The notes under the pieces are model-generated. The model ran no database searches. It saw nothing but the letters and a program-made list of their open reading frames with translations, and had not been told where the DNA came from. From SURF-58 sp041305085 (GTDB lineage: Archaea; Nanobdellota; Nanobdellia; Woesearchaeales; UBA9642), in assembly GCA_041305085.1 (NCBI GenBank), contig JBFYMA010000005.1:1-38021 (forward strand): 38,021 nt of DNA, read 5' to 3'. The position numbers and the translations under genes are program-made. This document shows, in pieces, positions 7,690 to 16,326 of the stretch; within the stretch, counting starts at the first letter, position 1; every line of letters starts with the position of its first letter.

Positions 7690-8574
7690 ATGAAAAAGGA
7701 AAAATCTGCCGGAGCTGTAGTTGTGAACCAACAGGGTGAATTTCTCTTAGTCTTTGAGAAGGAAGCGAAATATTGGGGTTTTCCCAAGGGCCACAAGGAA
7801 AAAAGGGAAACTGATAGGGAAACAATGGAAAGGGAGCTTTTCGAGGAAACAGGAATAACAATGTTTGAGCTTGTTGATGGGTTTAGGGAAAAAATTGTGT
7901 ATACTCTTCCCAATGGAAACATAAAGGAAGCAACATTTTTCCTGGCAAAAACTTCTGATTCTGTAAAGCTGTCTGAAGAGCATACAGGTTTCTGCTGGTG
8001 CAGCGGAAAAGAAGCGATAGGCAGAATTATTCATGACAACCTGAAAAAGATCCTAAAAAAAGCAATGAAACACCTGGAAACCTGCAAAGCGGAAAATGAT
8101 TCTTACTACGACGACATATCAGAGGGATATGAAAACCTGCATAGTGAAGAGCAGCTTAGCAAGGCAAGAATAATAAATGGCAGCCTTGGCATAAAAAATT
8201 CTGACAAACTTTTGGATGTTGGCTGCGGCACAGGAAGCTATCTGGGAATTTTTGGCTGCAATGTATTTGGCATAGATCCCTCAAAAGGGCTTTTGAAAAA
8301 AAATAAGCATCCAAATACGCAGGCAGGCGCTGAAAAAATACCTTTTGCTGACAACAGCTTTGACATAGTAACATGCATCACAGCAATCCACCTTTTCAAA
8401 GACATAGAAAAGGGACTTCTTGAGATGAAAAGGGTGGGGAAAAAGCTTTTCGCATTTTCTGTGCTGAAAAAAAGCTCAAAGTTTGCGGCGATTGACAATC
8501 TTGTAAGAAAGCACTTCTTTGTAAAAAAGATAGTTCTTGAGGAAAAGGACGCAATATATTTTCTGGAAAAATAG
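7690..8574 (+). CDS. Nudix hydrolase fused to a SAM-dependent methyltransferase
   Basis: Residues 1-135 form a Nudix domain of the Ap4A hydrolase/MutT type. The Nudix box begins at GFPKGHKEK and continues through RELFEETGI, with all catalytic Glu and Arg residues present. Residues about 140-294 form a class I methyltransferase: SAM-binding motif I LLDVGCGTGSYLG, an acidic motif II at VFGIDPS, and DIVTCITAIHLF as motif IV, resembling the Methyltransf_11 group. The two halves are in one frame with no internal start supported by a ribosome-binding site. Nudix enzymes cleave nucleoside diphosphates linked to other moieties; the substrate and why it is joined to a methyltransferase are unknown. 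Confidence 0.85.
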   Translation: MKKEKSAGAVVVNQQGEFLLVFEKEAKYWGFPKGHKEKRETDRETMERELFEETGITMFELVDGFREKIVYTLPNGNIKEATFFLAKTSDSVKLSEEHTGFCWCSGKEAIGRIIHDNLKKILKKAMKHLETCKAENDSYYDDISEGYENLHSEEQLSKARIINGSLGIKNSDKLLDVGCGTGSYLGIFGCNVFGIDPSKGLLKKNKHPNTQAGAEKIPFADNSFDIVTCITAIHLFKDIEKGLLEMKRVGKKLFAFSVLKKSSKFAAIDNLVRKHFFVKKIVLEEKDAIYFLEK

Positions 8575-8589
8575 GGCAAATGCAAAAAA

Positions 8590-8598
8590 TTTATATAA
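8590..8598 (+). promoter_or_regulatory. TATA box, leaderless membrane protein gene
   Basis: TTTATATAA is centred 26 bases upstream of the ATG at 8620, supporting that ATG as the start. Confidence 0.6.
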
Positions 8599-8619
8599 TT
8601 CGCTCTTTACAATGGTTCC

Positions 8620-9387
8620 ATGAACATCGCCTATTGGCTGAAAACTGTTTTGCTGTCGCTAAATCCAAATTCCTATAAAAATCTGAGCTCGCGAAAGATT
8701 TCGGATGCGTTCAACCACTTCTTTCTTGTGCTCATTTTTTCTCTAATAATTTTTGTAATACTTTTTGTGCCTTTTATGCTTTCTTTTTCTTCCAGCCTCG
8801 AGAAGGACTTTGGCAAAATAGATTCTTTTGTGGTGGATGTCAACCTTTCGGCAGCGCAGCCAATCACAATTTTGAGCCATCCTTTTGTGATGATAGATTT
8901 GCAGAAAGAGAACCTCACTTCAGAGCAGGTTCTGATTAATGAGAATTTTCTTCAATACAGACCTTATTATTTTTTTGGAAAAAAAACTGTTAGCCTTGAC
9001 GAGTTCAAGGACCTAAAGCTCCACCAGGAAAAAGCCATGACAATAATGGTTTTGTTGTTTGTGTTCATGCTTCCTGCAATTCTGGTGCTCTTTTTTCTGG
9101 TTTTTGCAATAAAAAACCTTCTCCTCGCGCTTATCCTATCCATAATAGGCTTTATAATTTTCAGGATTTCAAGATATGACATAAAATTCTTTTCATTGTT
9201 GAAAACAGGCCTTTATGCCTCCACAATATTGTTTATTCCAGAGCTAGGACTTCTTCTATTTTATCCTGTTTTCCTGATTACAACTGCTCTTTATGTTTTG
9301 CTGTTCATTCTGGGCTCCTGGTCCATCGCTAAAAAGAGGTTTTCCATCAAAAAGTCAAAGCAAAGGGAGTTTCCTGAAAAGAACTGA
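8620..9387 (+). CDS. Multi-pass membrane protein, possibly DUF1189-like
   Basis: A 255-residue membrane protein. A first helix at about 33-56 is followed by a roughly 85-residue extracellular segment (ISHP-type motif ILSHPFVMIDL, then YYFFGKKTV), and then four or five helices between about 143 and 240, ending in a basic tail. The layout (early helix, extracellular domain, helical bundle) resembles DUF1189 proteins of unknown function, but I am not certain of that link. It has its own TATA box and no evident operon partner. Confidence 0.7.
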   Translation: MNIAYWLKTVLLSLNPNSYKNLSSRKISDAFNHFFLVLIFSLIIFVILFVPFMLSFSSSLEKDFGKIDSFVVDVNLSAAQPITILSHPFVMIDLQKENLTSEQVLINENFLQYRPYYFFGKKTVSLDEFKDLKLHQEKAMTIMVLLFVFMLPAILVLFFLVFAIKNLLLALILSIIGFIIFRISRYDIKFFSLLKTGLYASTILFIPELGLLLFYPVFLITTALYVLLFILGSWSIAKKRFSIKKSKQREFPEKN

Positions 9388-9414
9388 TTCAGAATTGGCA
9401 GGCCTAATGGAAAA

Positions 9415-9423
9415 TTATATAAA
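9415..9423 (+). promoter_or_regulatory. TATA box, leaderless acidic protein gene
   Basis: TTATATAAA is centred 28 bases before the ATG at 9447, fitting a leaderless mRNA. Confidence 0.6.
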
Positions 9424-9446
9424 CAAGATTTTCTTCGCATCTGTTT

Positions 9447-10394
9447 ATGGCGTTTGACCTTAACAAGAATTCTGAAAAGCAAAAGCGGATTGAAGACCTT
9501 GCCAAGACGCTGAGGCAGGGAGGGTTTGCAACCTCTGACACCCAGGCCAGAAGAATGGCAGAGGATATGATAGGGGTTGAGGATAAAGTTCAGCAAAGGT
9601 ATGAAGACCTGAACAAGTCATATATGGAAAAAGTTCCTGGATATTCTAAGTTCCAGGAAAAGCAAAAGCCTCAGCAGGAGCAAAAAGTTACAATAAGGAA
9701 AGAACCGCAAAAAATGTCTGCTGAAACAGGTGAAATAAAAGAGCAGAAAGAAGAGAATGAAATTCCAAAAAGAACTCCTGAACAGCAGAAATATTATGAG
9801 CAAAACATCAAGACAATAAGGAATAATGCTTTTCAGAAGAATGAGATAAATGTCCGCTCTGAATATGAGATTCCAAACAACAAGCCACTTAGAGAGGTTG
9901 TGGAAGAAAAGCCTGCTGATGATCAGACAACTGAAATGGATGATGCTCAGCAGGAAAACCCTGTTGAAGAATCAGCAGCGATTGAAGAGACAGGAGATGA
10001 GCCTGCAATAGAGCCTGAACAGGAGAAAAAGGAGTACCGCGAAGAACAGAAAGAACCTTCAGAAGAGAATGATAGCATAGTATTTGATGATGAAGAGCCA
10101 GCTGACAATGATGATGAGCAGGAAACAAATGAGCAGAAACCTGCAGAACTGCAGACAGATTCAGAAAATGGGTCTGATAATAATTCTGACGAAGAGCCAG
10201 AGGTTGAAGTCTCTGATCTTGAGGAGTCAGAGCAGAAACCATCTCATCAAGCGCCTGAATCAGCATCCAAAGAAGACACAAAGGCTGCTTCTCCTGAAAA
10301 GCACGACTCTTCTGGCAGTCAAAAGCCTCAGAAAAAAGAGGATATGGCTGAAAACAGCGTGGATATCAGCGAAATATTCAACTTTGGAGAATAG
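9447..10394 (+). CDS. Acidic low-complexity protein with a short helical N-terminal domain
   Basis: Not recognised. Residues 1-55 look like a compact helical domain (EDLAKTLRQGGFATSD, then ARRMAEDMIGVEDKV), after which the protein is nearly all Glu, Asp, Gln, Lys, Ser and Pro to residue 300. It closes with a more ordered motif, DISEIFNFGE. There are no signal peptide and no membrane segments, so it is probably cytoplasmic and largely disordered. The hydrophobic-plus-acidic C-terminal tip looks like a short linear docking motif; that is inference. Confidence 0.7.
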   Translation: MAFDLNKNSEKQKRIEDLAKTLRQGGFATSDTQARRMAEDMIGVEDKVQQRYEDLNKSYMEKVPGYSKFQEKQKPQQEQKVTIRKEPQKMSAETGEIKEQKEENEIPKRTPEQQKYYEQNIKTIRNNAFQKNEINVRSEYEIPNNKPLREVVEEKPADDQTTEMDDAQQENPVEESAAIEETGDEPAIEPEQEKKEYREEQKEPSEENDSIVFDDEEPADNDDEQETNEQKPAELQTDSENGSDNNSDEEPEVEVSDLEESEQKPSHQAPESASKEDTKAASPEKHDSSGSQKPQKKEDMAENSVDISEIFNFGE

Positions 10395-10496
10395 GCATTT
10401 TTGATTTTTTGTTTAGCAAGGCTTTCTTTGATTTTTGTTATAGATTTTTTTTGGTTTGTGTTACTGGCCTGTTTTTCAACTCAAAAAACCAAAAAC

Positions 10497-10505
10497 TTTA
10501 AATAT
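10497..10505 (+). promoter_or_regulatory. TATA box of the PKD surface protein gene
   Basis: CTTTAAATA lies about 68 bases before the ATG. The predicted 40-base leader ends in AGGAGGGTGAAAAATG, one of the strongest ribosome-binding sites in the window, consistent with an abundant product. Confidence 0.55.
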
Positions 10506-10568
10506 TCTGGATTACTGCTGAGTGATGACAAGATATAAAATCATAAAATAATCCTAGGAGGGTGAAAA

Positions 10569-12581
10569 ATGAAAAAAACGCCAATTTTTGGAGCAATACT
10601 TTTTGTTCTTACAATAGCAGTCTTTGCAACAGCAGCTCATGCGCAGCCTGTGGCAAGTTTTACAGCAACTCCAAACTCAGGAGCAGTTCCGCTTACAGTG
10701 CAGTTTGACGCTTCTGACAGCGAGGGAGACATAACCACTTATGTCTGGGAGCTGAATGATTTCGGCATAGGAACAGGCCAGACATTAACCAGGCAGTTCA
10801 ACCAGACAGGAACATACAATATTGTGCTTACTGTAATGGATGCAAACTCTGAAACAGACACGCATACAGAACCAATAGTGGTTAGCCAAAGAGATATAAC
10901 TATTGGCAAAACCTCACAAACTAAAACAGTAAGTGCAGGAGGAACATCAGACTTTGTAAACGTTGAGTTTGAAAATAACGGCAACATTCCTGTAAGGCTT
11001 GCACTTAACGGCTTTACTGATTTTTCCGATGGAATAAACATGCTCTCAAGCGTGAACATCCAGTGGGAACAAGGAACAGTTGACCTTGCAGTTGGAGAGA
11101 AAAAAACAATCAAAGCCAACTTTGGGGCAATACCTGAGGGGGCAACAGGGGGAGTTTACACTGCGAATTACAACTACACAATAAGCGACAATGGAAATGT
11201 TCCGGATTCTTTCCTTTTGGATGATGAAAATGGAAACGGCCAGATAAGCATAAGCGTAACCCCAAAATCTTCAGGGTTAACTTTTGACCAGTCTCCATTG
11301 GTTATTGGCAGCAGCTCCCAGGAGAGGGACAAGACAGTAACAAAAAACTTTGTTGTCAAAAACACAGGTGGTGAGACAATAAGTGATGTGAACCTTTCTC
11401 TTCAGGGATTTGGTTCAGACTATGAAGCAGCAGTTTCAGTAAACAACTTCAACCTTGGCCCTGGAGCATCACAGACAGTCCAGCTTTCAGTAAAAGTCCC
11501 TGAAGGCCAGGATTCAGGAAGGGACGAAATAGGAAGCATTACAGCAAACGGCAAGATTGACAGCACAACTGTTACATCATCTGTTGATGTTGAGCTTGAG
11601 ACAGAATCCCTGCTTCAGATAACAGACATAGAATATGCTGTTACAGATGGAGATGATGGAGATATAGATGATGTTGATTCATCAAGCTCAGGAGACATAG
11701 AAGGAGATATTGCACCAGGAGATGAAGTTGAAATAACACTTACTATAGAGAATGAATTTGATGACAACATAGACATAGAAGACATAGACGTTGATGTAGA
11801 TGGGGATAGTGAACTGGACTTTGATGATGACAGCCAAAGCATCAGCAGGATTTCAGACGGAGACAAAAAAGAAGTCACATTTAAATTCACTGTTGATGAA
11901 GATGTTGATGACGGGGATGACTACAGCTTCGATATAACTGTTCAGGGTGATGATGACAACGGCGCAACACACAGCGACTCATTCAGAGTTGACATAACCA
12001 TAACTGAAAAAGATGATGACATCACAATAAAGGATATTACAATAACTCCTTCAATAATAACCTGCGAAAGCAGCGCAACACTTGAAGTTGAGATAGAAAA
12101 TACAGGAACAGACGACCAGAGACTTGCGCAGATAAGGGTTGAGAGTGACTATTTTGACCTTGCAGAAAGAGACACCAACATCAATATTGATTCAGGCGAC
12201 ACATACACTGCCAGGTTCAGGATTGATGTTTCAGACCTGGAGCCAGATACATATATTATAGATGTGATGGCCTACTACAACCCAAACGAGCAGACTGACA
12301 TCGAATTTGTTAACTTGGTTGTGGGAACCTGCTCAACAGACAATAACCAGCAGAACAATAATAACAATAATAACAATAATAACAATAATCAGAACAATAA
12401 CAACCAGCAAAACCCTCCAAGTACAGGAGACTTTCCAACAGGAAACGTTGTCTACGGTGACGAGCAATCACCAGAAGGGCCAGACTGGCTGACAATAGGG
12501 TTGCTGGCTATAGCAATACTTGTTGTGCTTATCCTTATAATAGTGGTGCTGGTGAAGCTTTCGCCTGCAAAGCCAAAATAA
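10569..12581 (+). CDS. Large surface protein: PKD domain, Asp-rich repeats, Asn-rich stalk, C-terminal anchor
   Basis: A Sec signal peptide (residues 1-26, ending AHA) is followed by a PKD domain (about 28-108: SFTATPNSGAVPLTVQFDAS and a WELNDFG segment). Several beta-sandwich domains of the CARDB/NEW3 type follow, with NTGG- and ENTGTD-like motifs. Residues about 355-480 are exceptionally Asp-rich (GDDGDIDDVDSSSSGDIEGD and similar), suggesting calcium binding. A Gln/Asn stalk at about 592-620 precedes a single transmembrane helix (about 643-665) and a short basic tail. The architecture is that of a wall-anchored or S-layer-associated protein facing outward. Its strong ribosome-binding site suggests high expression. 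Function beyond surface structure or adhesion is unknown. Confidence 0.85.
   Translation: MKKTPIFGAILFVLTIAVFATAAHAQPVASFTATPNSGAVPLTVQFDASDSEGDITTYVWELNDFGIGTGQTLTRQFNQTGTYNIVLTVMDANSETDTHTEPIVVSQRDITIGKTSQTKTVSAGGTSDFVNVEFENNGNIPVRLALNGFTDFSDGINMLSSVNIQWEQGTVDLAVGEKKTIKANFGAIPEGATGGVYTANYNYTISDNGNVPDSFLLDDENGNGQISISVTPKSSGLTFDQSPLVIGSSSQERDKTVTKNFVVKNTGGETISDVNLSLQGFGSDYEAAVSVNNFNLGPGASQTVQLSVKVPEGQDSGRDEIGSITANGKIDSTTVTSSVDVELETESLLQITDIEYAVTDGDDGDIDDVDSSSSGDIEGDIAPGDEVEITLTIENEFDDNIDIEDIDVDVDGDSELDFDDDSQSISRISDGDKKEVTFKFTVDEDVDDGDDYSFDITVQGDDDNGATHSDSFRVDITITEKDDDITIKDITITPSIITCESSATLEVEIENTGTDDQRLAQIRVESDYFDLAERDTNINIDSGDTYTARFRIDVSDLEPDTYIIDVMAYYNPNEQTDIEFVNLVVGTCSTDNNQQNNNNNNNNNNNNQNNNNQQNPPSTGDFPTGNVVYGDEQSPEGPDWLTIGLLAIAILVVLILIIVVLVKLSPAKPK
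12341..12415 (+). repeat. AAY trinucleotide low-complexity tract coding poly-Asn/Gln
   Basis: AACAATAAT-type triplets and CAG/CAA codons run for about 75 bases inside the surface protein gene and encode the Asn/Gln stalk. Alternation of AAC and AAT suggests the amino acids are selected rather than simple slippage, but copy number could still vary between strains. Confidence 0.8.
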
Positions 12582-12591
12582 GAAGCAATTA

Positions 12592-12625
12592 ATTTTTTTG
12601 TTTTTTTTCTTTTCTTCTTTCTAGC
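12592..12625 (+). terminator. U-rich terminator after the surface protein gene
   Basis: A long T-rich tract begins about 11 bases after the stop codon, as expected for archaeal termination. The convergent small membrane protein gene ends about 50 bases further on. Confidence 0.4.
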
Positions 12626-12672
12626 TTTTTTAGAATCTGTTTTAGAACCAGTCTGCCAGAAGTTTTAAGCTT

Positions 12673-12852
12673 CTAATTCCTGTTTCCAATAATCCACAGC
12701 AATACTATTATTGCCAGAACCAGCAGGACTATCTCGCCAGCCCTTCCAAGCGTTGAGCCTATTACTGAGTCAAGAAGCCTTATCGCCAGCACAAACAGCA
12801 AAAGCACAACCAAAACCCAAAAGAGCTTTTTTGAGCTTTCTTTTGATTTCAT
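12673..12852 (-). CDS. Small two-helix membrane protein (59 residues)
   Basis: Not recognised. After a basic start (MKSKESSKK) there are two hydrophobic helices, about residues 11-25 and 36-55, joined by a loop containing SVIGSTLGRAGE and ending in GNRN. An upstream in-frame ATG at 12975 would add 41 unlikely residues. The ATG at 12852 is chosen because TATATAA lies 28 bases upstream, so a leaderless message starts there. It is convergent with the surface protein gene and divergent from EF-1alpha. Confidence 0.65.
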   Translation of the reverse strand: MKSKESSKKLFWVLVVLLLFVLAIRLLDSVIGSTLGRAGEIVLLVLAIIVLLWIIGNRN

Positions 12853-12876
12853 GCCTGGATGTCTGATTCCTCGGAT

Positions 12877-12883
12877 TATATAG
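12877..12883 (-). promoter_or_regulatory. TATA box of the small membrane protein gene
   Basis: Read on the minus strand, AACTATATAATCC is centred 28 bases before the ATG at 12852 and decides that start. Confidence 0.55.
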
Positions 12884-13025
12884 TTTTTGGTTTTGCCAGG
12901 ATATACAGGGAGAATACAATAAATATAATTGTCTGATGTTGTGTGAGCCTGTGTGATTTTTTTCCATGCACTCATATCAAAATGCTCTGAAAATACTCAC
13001 TGAAACCCTCGGCACTAACAGAAAG

Positions 13026-13035
13026 CTTTTTAAAT
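13026..13035 (+). promoter_or_regulatory. TATA box of the EF-1alpha gene
   Basis: TTTTTAAATA precedes the EF-1alpha ATG by about 100 bases, so the leader is about 75 bases. It ends in the strong site TTGGAGGGTGTGAAATA. Confidence 0.5.
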
Positions 13036-13129
13036 AACCTATATTTCCTTGAACCTGTTTTTAATAACGGAAAGTGTAATACTTTCGCTAAAATATTGAT
13101 TAAAACAAAAAATTGGAGGGTGTGAAATA

Positions 13130-14422
13130 ATGGCAAAAACCAAAGAACACATAAATCTTGTATTTGTTGGTCACGTAGATCACGGAAAGAGCACATCAGT
13201 TGGCAGGCTTATGTATGATTCTGGAACCATTGATGAGCAGACAATGAGAAAGCTCAAGGAGAAGGCACAAAGCCTTGGAAAAGCAGGATTTGAGTTTGCA
13301 TTCATCATGGACAATCTTAAGGAAGAGCAGGAAAGGGGAGTAACAATTGACCTTGCCCACAAAAAGTTTGAAACAGATAAATACTACTTCACAATAATTG
13401 ACGCTCCAGGCCACAGGGACTTTATCAAGAACATGATCACAGGAGCAAGCCAGGCAGACGCCGCAGTTCTTGTTGTATCTGGAAACCCAAGCGACGGAGT
13501 TCAGGCACAGACAAAAGAGCATGTATTCCTGTCAAAGACATTTGGCGTTGACCAGCTTATAGTTGGAGTCAACAAGATGGACATGGCAAAGTACGAAGAG
13601 AAAAGGTTCAACGAAGTAAAAGATCAGGTTACTGCGCTTATAAAATCTGTAGGGTACAAGCCTGAAAAAGTGCAGTTCGTTGCGATGGCTTCATTAAAAG
13701 GAGATAATGTTTTCAAGAGATCAGAAAACATGCCCTGGTACAAGGGCCCAACGCTCATAGAGGCAATCAACAACCTTGAGGTTCCAAACAAGCCAGTTAA
13801 CCTTCCATTGAGGCTTCCAATCCAGGATGTCTACAACATCACAGGAATAGGAGTTGTCCCAGTTGGAAAGGTTATCACAGGCGTTGTAAAAGTTGGAGAC
13901 AAAATAGTTGCAGTTCCTGGCAGAGAAGGAAAAGGTGTAAGAGGAGAGATGAAGACTATAGAAATGCACCACGAGCAGATGCAGGAAGCAACACCAGGAG
14001 ACAATATAGGATTCAACGTAAGGGGATTCAACAAAAAAGATGTTGCAAGGGGCGATGTAATTGGCCACGACAGCAGTGTTCCAACTGTTGCCAACGAGTT
14101 CATAGCCCAGGTTGTGGTTCTCAACCACCCAAGCGTCATCACTGTTGGATACACTCCTGTATTCCATATACACACAGCACAGATTGCATGCCAGTTTGTT
14201 GAGCTGCAGAAAAAGCTTAACCCTGCAACAGGTGAAGTGATGGAGGAAAAGCCTGACTTTATCAAGAATGGAGACGTAGCAATCTGTAAGATAAAGCCAG
14301 TACAGCCATTGGTCATCGAAAAACAAAAGGAAATTCCGCAGATGTCAAGGTTCGCTGTCAGGGACAGCGGAGCAACAGTCGCTGCGGGGATGTGCATAGA
14401 CCTTGTCAAAAAGGAAATATAA
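13130..14422 (+). CDS. tuf: Translation elongation factor EF-1alpha (aEF1A)
   Basis: GTPase that brings aminoacyl-tRNA to the ribosome. The P loop GHVDHGKST (residues 13-21), the switch I region with RGVTIDLAHKKF, DAPGHRD and NKMD are all present, followed by the two beta-barrel domains. Length is 430 residues, normal for archaea. The strong GGAGGGTG site and long leader fit high expression. It is followed 68 bases later by the uS10 gene, the conserved archaeal arrangement at the end of the str operon, although uS7/uS12 and EF-2 are not in this window. Confidence 0.97.
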   Translation: MAKTKEHINLVFVGHVDHGKSTSVGRLMYDSGTIDEQTMRKLKEKAQSLGKAGFEFAFIMDNLKEEQERGVTIDLAHKKFETDKYYFTIIDAPGHRDFIKNMITGASQADAAVLVVSGNPSDGVQAQTKEHVFLSKTFGVDQLIVGVNKMDMAKYEEKRFNEVKDQVTALIKSVGYKPEKVQFVAMASLKGDNVFKRSENMPWYKGPTLIEAINNLEVPNKPVNLPLRLPIQDVYNITGIGVVPVGKVITGVVKVGDKIVAVPGREGKGVRGEMKTIEMHHEQMQEATPGDNIGFNVRGFNKKDVARGDVIGHDSSVPTVANEFIAQVVVLNHPSVITVGYTPVFHIHTAQIACQFVELQKKLNPATGEVMEEKPDFIKNGDVAICKIKPVQPLVIEKQKEIPQMSRFAVRDSGATVAAGMCIDLVKKEI

Positions 14423-14489
14423 TTTTTTTCCTTTTTTGATTTTTCGATAGAGCCATGGTGAACCAAAAGCTTATCATGAGGCAAACCCG

Positions 14490-14801
14490 ATGCAAAAAGC
14501 AAGAATAAAACTAGCGAGTACTGATATTGACAAGATAAACCAGACGTGCGACTACATTAAGGGTATTGCCGAAAAGACAGGCGTTCCTATGAGAGGGCCT
14601 ATTCCTTTGCCCACAAAAAAACTCAAGCTCACCACAAGAAAAAGCCCTTGTGGAGACGGCAAAGCCAGCTGGGAAAGGTACGAGATGAGGGTTCATAAAC
14701 GCCTTATTGACCTTGGCGTCGATGAGCGTGCGCTCAGGCTTGTGATGAGGGTTAACATCCCTGAGGGTCTGAACGTTGAGATTGAAATGATTGATGAATG
14801 A
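14490..14801 (+). CDS. rps10: Small ribosomal subunit protein uS10
   Basis: Ribosomal protein of the 30S head. The first residues MQKARIKLASTDIDKIN, the loop GPIPLPTKK, HKRLIDL and the C-terminal VNIPEGLNVEIEM are diagnostic. The 103-residue length is typical of archaeal S10. The gene follows EF-1alpha as in many archaea. The ATG at 14490 is preceded by GAGG about 10 bases upstream. Confidence 0.96.
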   Translation: MQKARIKLASTDIDKINQTCDYIKGIAEKTGVPMRGPIPLPTKKLKLTTRKSPCGDGKASWERYEMRVHKRLIDLGVDERALRLVMRVNIPEGLNVEIEMIDE

Positions 14802-14942
14802 TTCCGAGATTCCTGATTCTAATTTTTTTAACCATCAAAAATTTTTATCAACATAACAACACTTCAATGTAATTTTTGTGTTTTGTTTACAATATTCATG
14901 ATTTTTATATCTTTTGTTTTGTATTCACTATTCAATAGAAAA

Positions 14943-14952
14943 CTTTAAATAC
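14943..14952 (+). promoter_or_regulatory. TATA box of the lipoprotein gene
   Basis: CTTTAAATAC lies about 66 bases upstream of the ATG at 15014. The rest of the 212-base gap before it is AT-rich and shows no other feature. Confidence 0.5.
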
Positions 14953-15013
14953 TACTTATATATTAAAACTATCTGGAAATAAACTTATCAAAAGTAATAA
15001 GCGGGTGGTATTC

Positions 15014-16285
15014 ATGAAAAAAATTTTGTTTGCAATAATGGTTTTGCTGGCAGTGTTTACAGTCTCTTGTACAACAGAGGACACAACTACAGGAAATATT
15101 GTTGCAGAGGATGTTGTGTTTGATGACAACCTTTTTTCTGAAGAGAACAATACAATGACTGATTCAGGAAACTCAGACATATTTGATGAGATGGATAATG
15201 TTACTGGAGAAAATATGTCTGAAGACCAGATAGAAGGTCTTGACACAGCAGATGTAACCATGGAAGTTACGGAAGGAGATCTTGTGGAGCTCAGACCAAG
15301 TGCAGAGGACCCTGACGGAGATAAAATAGTATTCACTTTTTCAGAGCCATTGAACCAGAACGGAAGATGGCAGACCAACGAGGGAGATGCAGGAAAATAC
15401 CTTGCAACTGTTACAGCAGATGACGGCAACAGGCAGACATCACAGGATGTGCTCATAGTTGTGAAGCCTGCGAACAAGGCACCTACAATAGAGTGTCCTG
15501 AAACACTTATAGTGAACGAGGGAGAGGAGATGTTCATAGACTGCAACATCTATGATATTGACGGGTCAGACAGCGACATAATAGTTACCTATTCAGGATG
15601 GCTGAAGCAGCCTGCCTATACAACAACATATGACGATGCAGGGGAGCACACAGTTGTTGTGAGTGCAGAGGATGCATTTGGCAAAGAATCTCTGGCAGAT
15701 GTAAAAGTGACTGTCAGGAACGTTAACAGGGCACCAGTATTTATTAAAGAGCCTGAAGACATCATAGCCATGGAAGGCGACCTTATCACCCTTGATTATG
15801 AAGCCACTGACTCTGATGGGGACGAGTTTGATACAACTTTTTCAGAGCCATTCAACTCAAAGGGAACATGGCAGACAGAGATAGGAGATGCAGGAACATA
15901 CAATTCATTCGTTGCAGTGAGTGATGGAGAATTCACAGCCAAAAAAGAATTCAGTGTTGTAGTACAGCTTGTCAACACTGCACCTGTAATAAAGCAAATA
16001 CCTGACATTTATGTCAATGAAGGGGATACAGTTGAGATAAATGTGGATGCTACAGACAGGGAAGGAGACAGGCTCACAATAACCTACGACGGATGGATGG
16101 ATAGTGCAGAAAGAGTGACAACTTATGATGATGCAAGGCCAGACGGCTGCTCAGAGTCAGAATGCACTGCAGAATACACTGTAACTGTAACTGTCAGCGA
16201 TGGATTCCTTGAGGCAAGCCAGGACGTCCACATATTTGTCAAGGATGTCGACAGGCCGCCTGTGTTCAAAGGAATACTCGGCTGA
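15014..16285 (+). CDS. Secreted lipoprotein with four cadherin/Ig-like repeats
   Basis: A signal peptide with lipobox-like FTVSC (Cys near residue 19) precedes a short Asp/Glu/Ser linker and four tandem beta-sandwich units of about 85-90 residues. Each unit contains a V-x-EGD entry (TEGDLVELRP, VNEGEEMFID, MEGDLITLDY, VNEGDTVEIN), a DxDGD-like acidic loop and an exit such as VTVSDGF. This pattern matches Ig-like/cadherin-like domains that bind calcium. The start is placed at ATG 15014 because GCGGGTGG is ideally spaced for it; a GTG three codons upstream is part of that site. It is probably outward-facing and membrane-anchored. The next gene repeats the VNEGDTVDL motif, suggesting a related beta-sandwich. 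Confidence 0.82.
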   Translation: MKKILFAIMVLLAVFTVSCTTEDTTTGNIVAEDVVFDDNLFSEENNTMTDSGNSDIFDEMDNVTGENMSEDQIEGLDTADVTMEVTEGDLVELRPSAEDPDGDKIVFTFSEPLNQNGRWQTNEGDAGKYLATVTADDGNRQTSQDVLIVVKPANKAPTIECPETLIVNEGEEMFIDCNIYDIDGSDSDIIVTYSGWLKQPAYTTTYDDAGEHTVVVSAEDAFGKESLADVKVTVRNVNRAPVFIKEPEDIIAMEGDLITLDYEATDSDGDEFDTTFSEPFNSKGTWQTEIGDAGTYNSFVAVSDGEFTAKKEFSVVVQLVNTAPVIKQIPDIYVNEGDTVEINVDATDREGDRLTITYDGWMDSAERVTTYDDARPDGCSESECTAEYTVTVTVSDGFLEASQDVHIFVKDVDRPPVFKGILG

Positions 16286-16304
16286 TTTTTTTTGTTTTTT
16301 TTTA
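16284..16304 (+). terminator. U-rich tract after the lipoprotein gene
   Basis: A T-run with one interrupting G starts at the stop codon. The next gene begins 41 bases downstream with its own strong AGGAGG, so partial readthrough to the cupredoxin-like gene is possible. Confidence 0.3.
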
Positions 16305-16326
16305 AAATTTTTTAGGAGGCAAAAAA

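Noticed and set aside
10515..10532. CTGAGTGATGA before the surface protein gene as a box C/D guide RNA
   Set aside because: The C-like and D-like boxes are adjacent but the matching distal C and D boxes are missing, and the element falls in the leader of an mRNA.
12341..12415. Repeated AAC/AAT tract as a CRISPR or tandem repeat array
   Set aside because: It is in frame within a gene, codes Asn/Gln and has no repeat-spacer structure. No CRISPR array was seen anywhere in the window.
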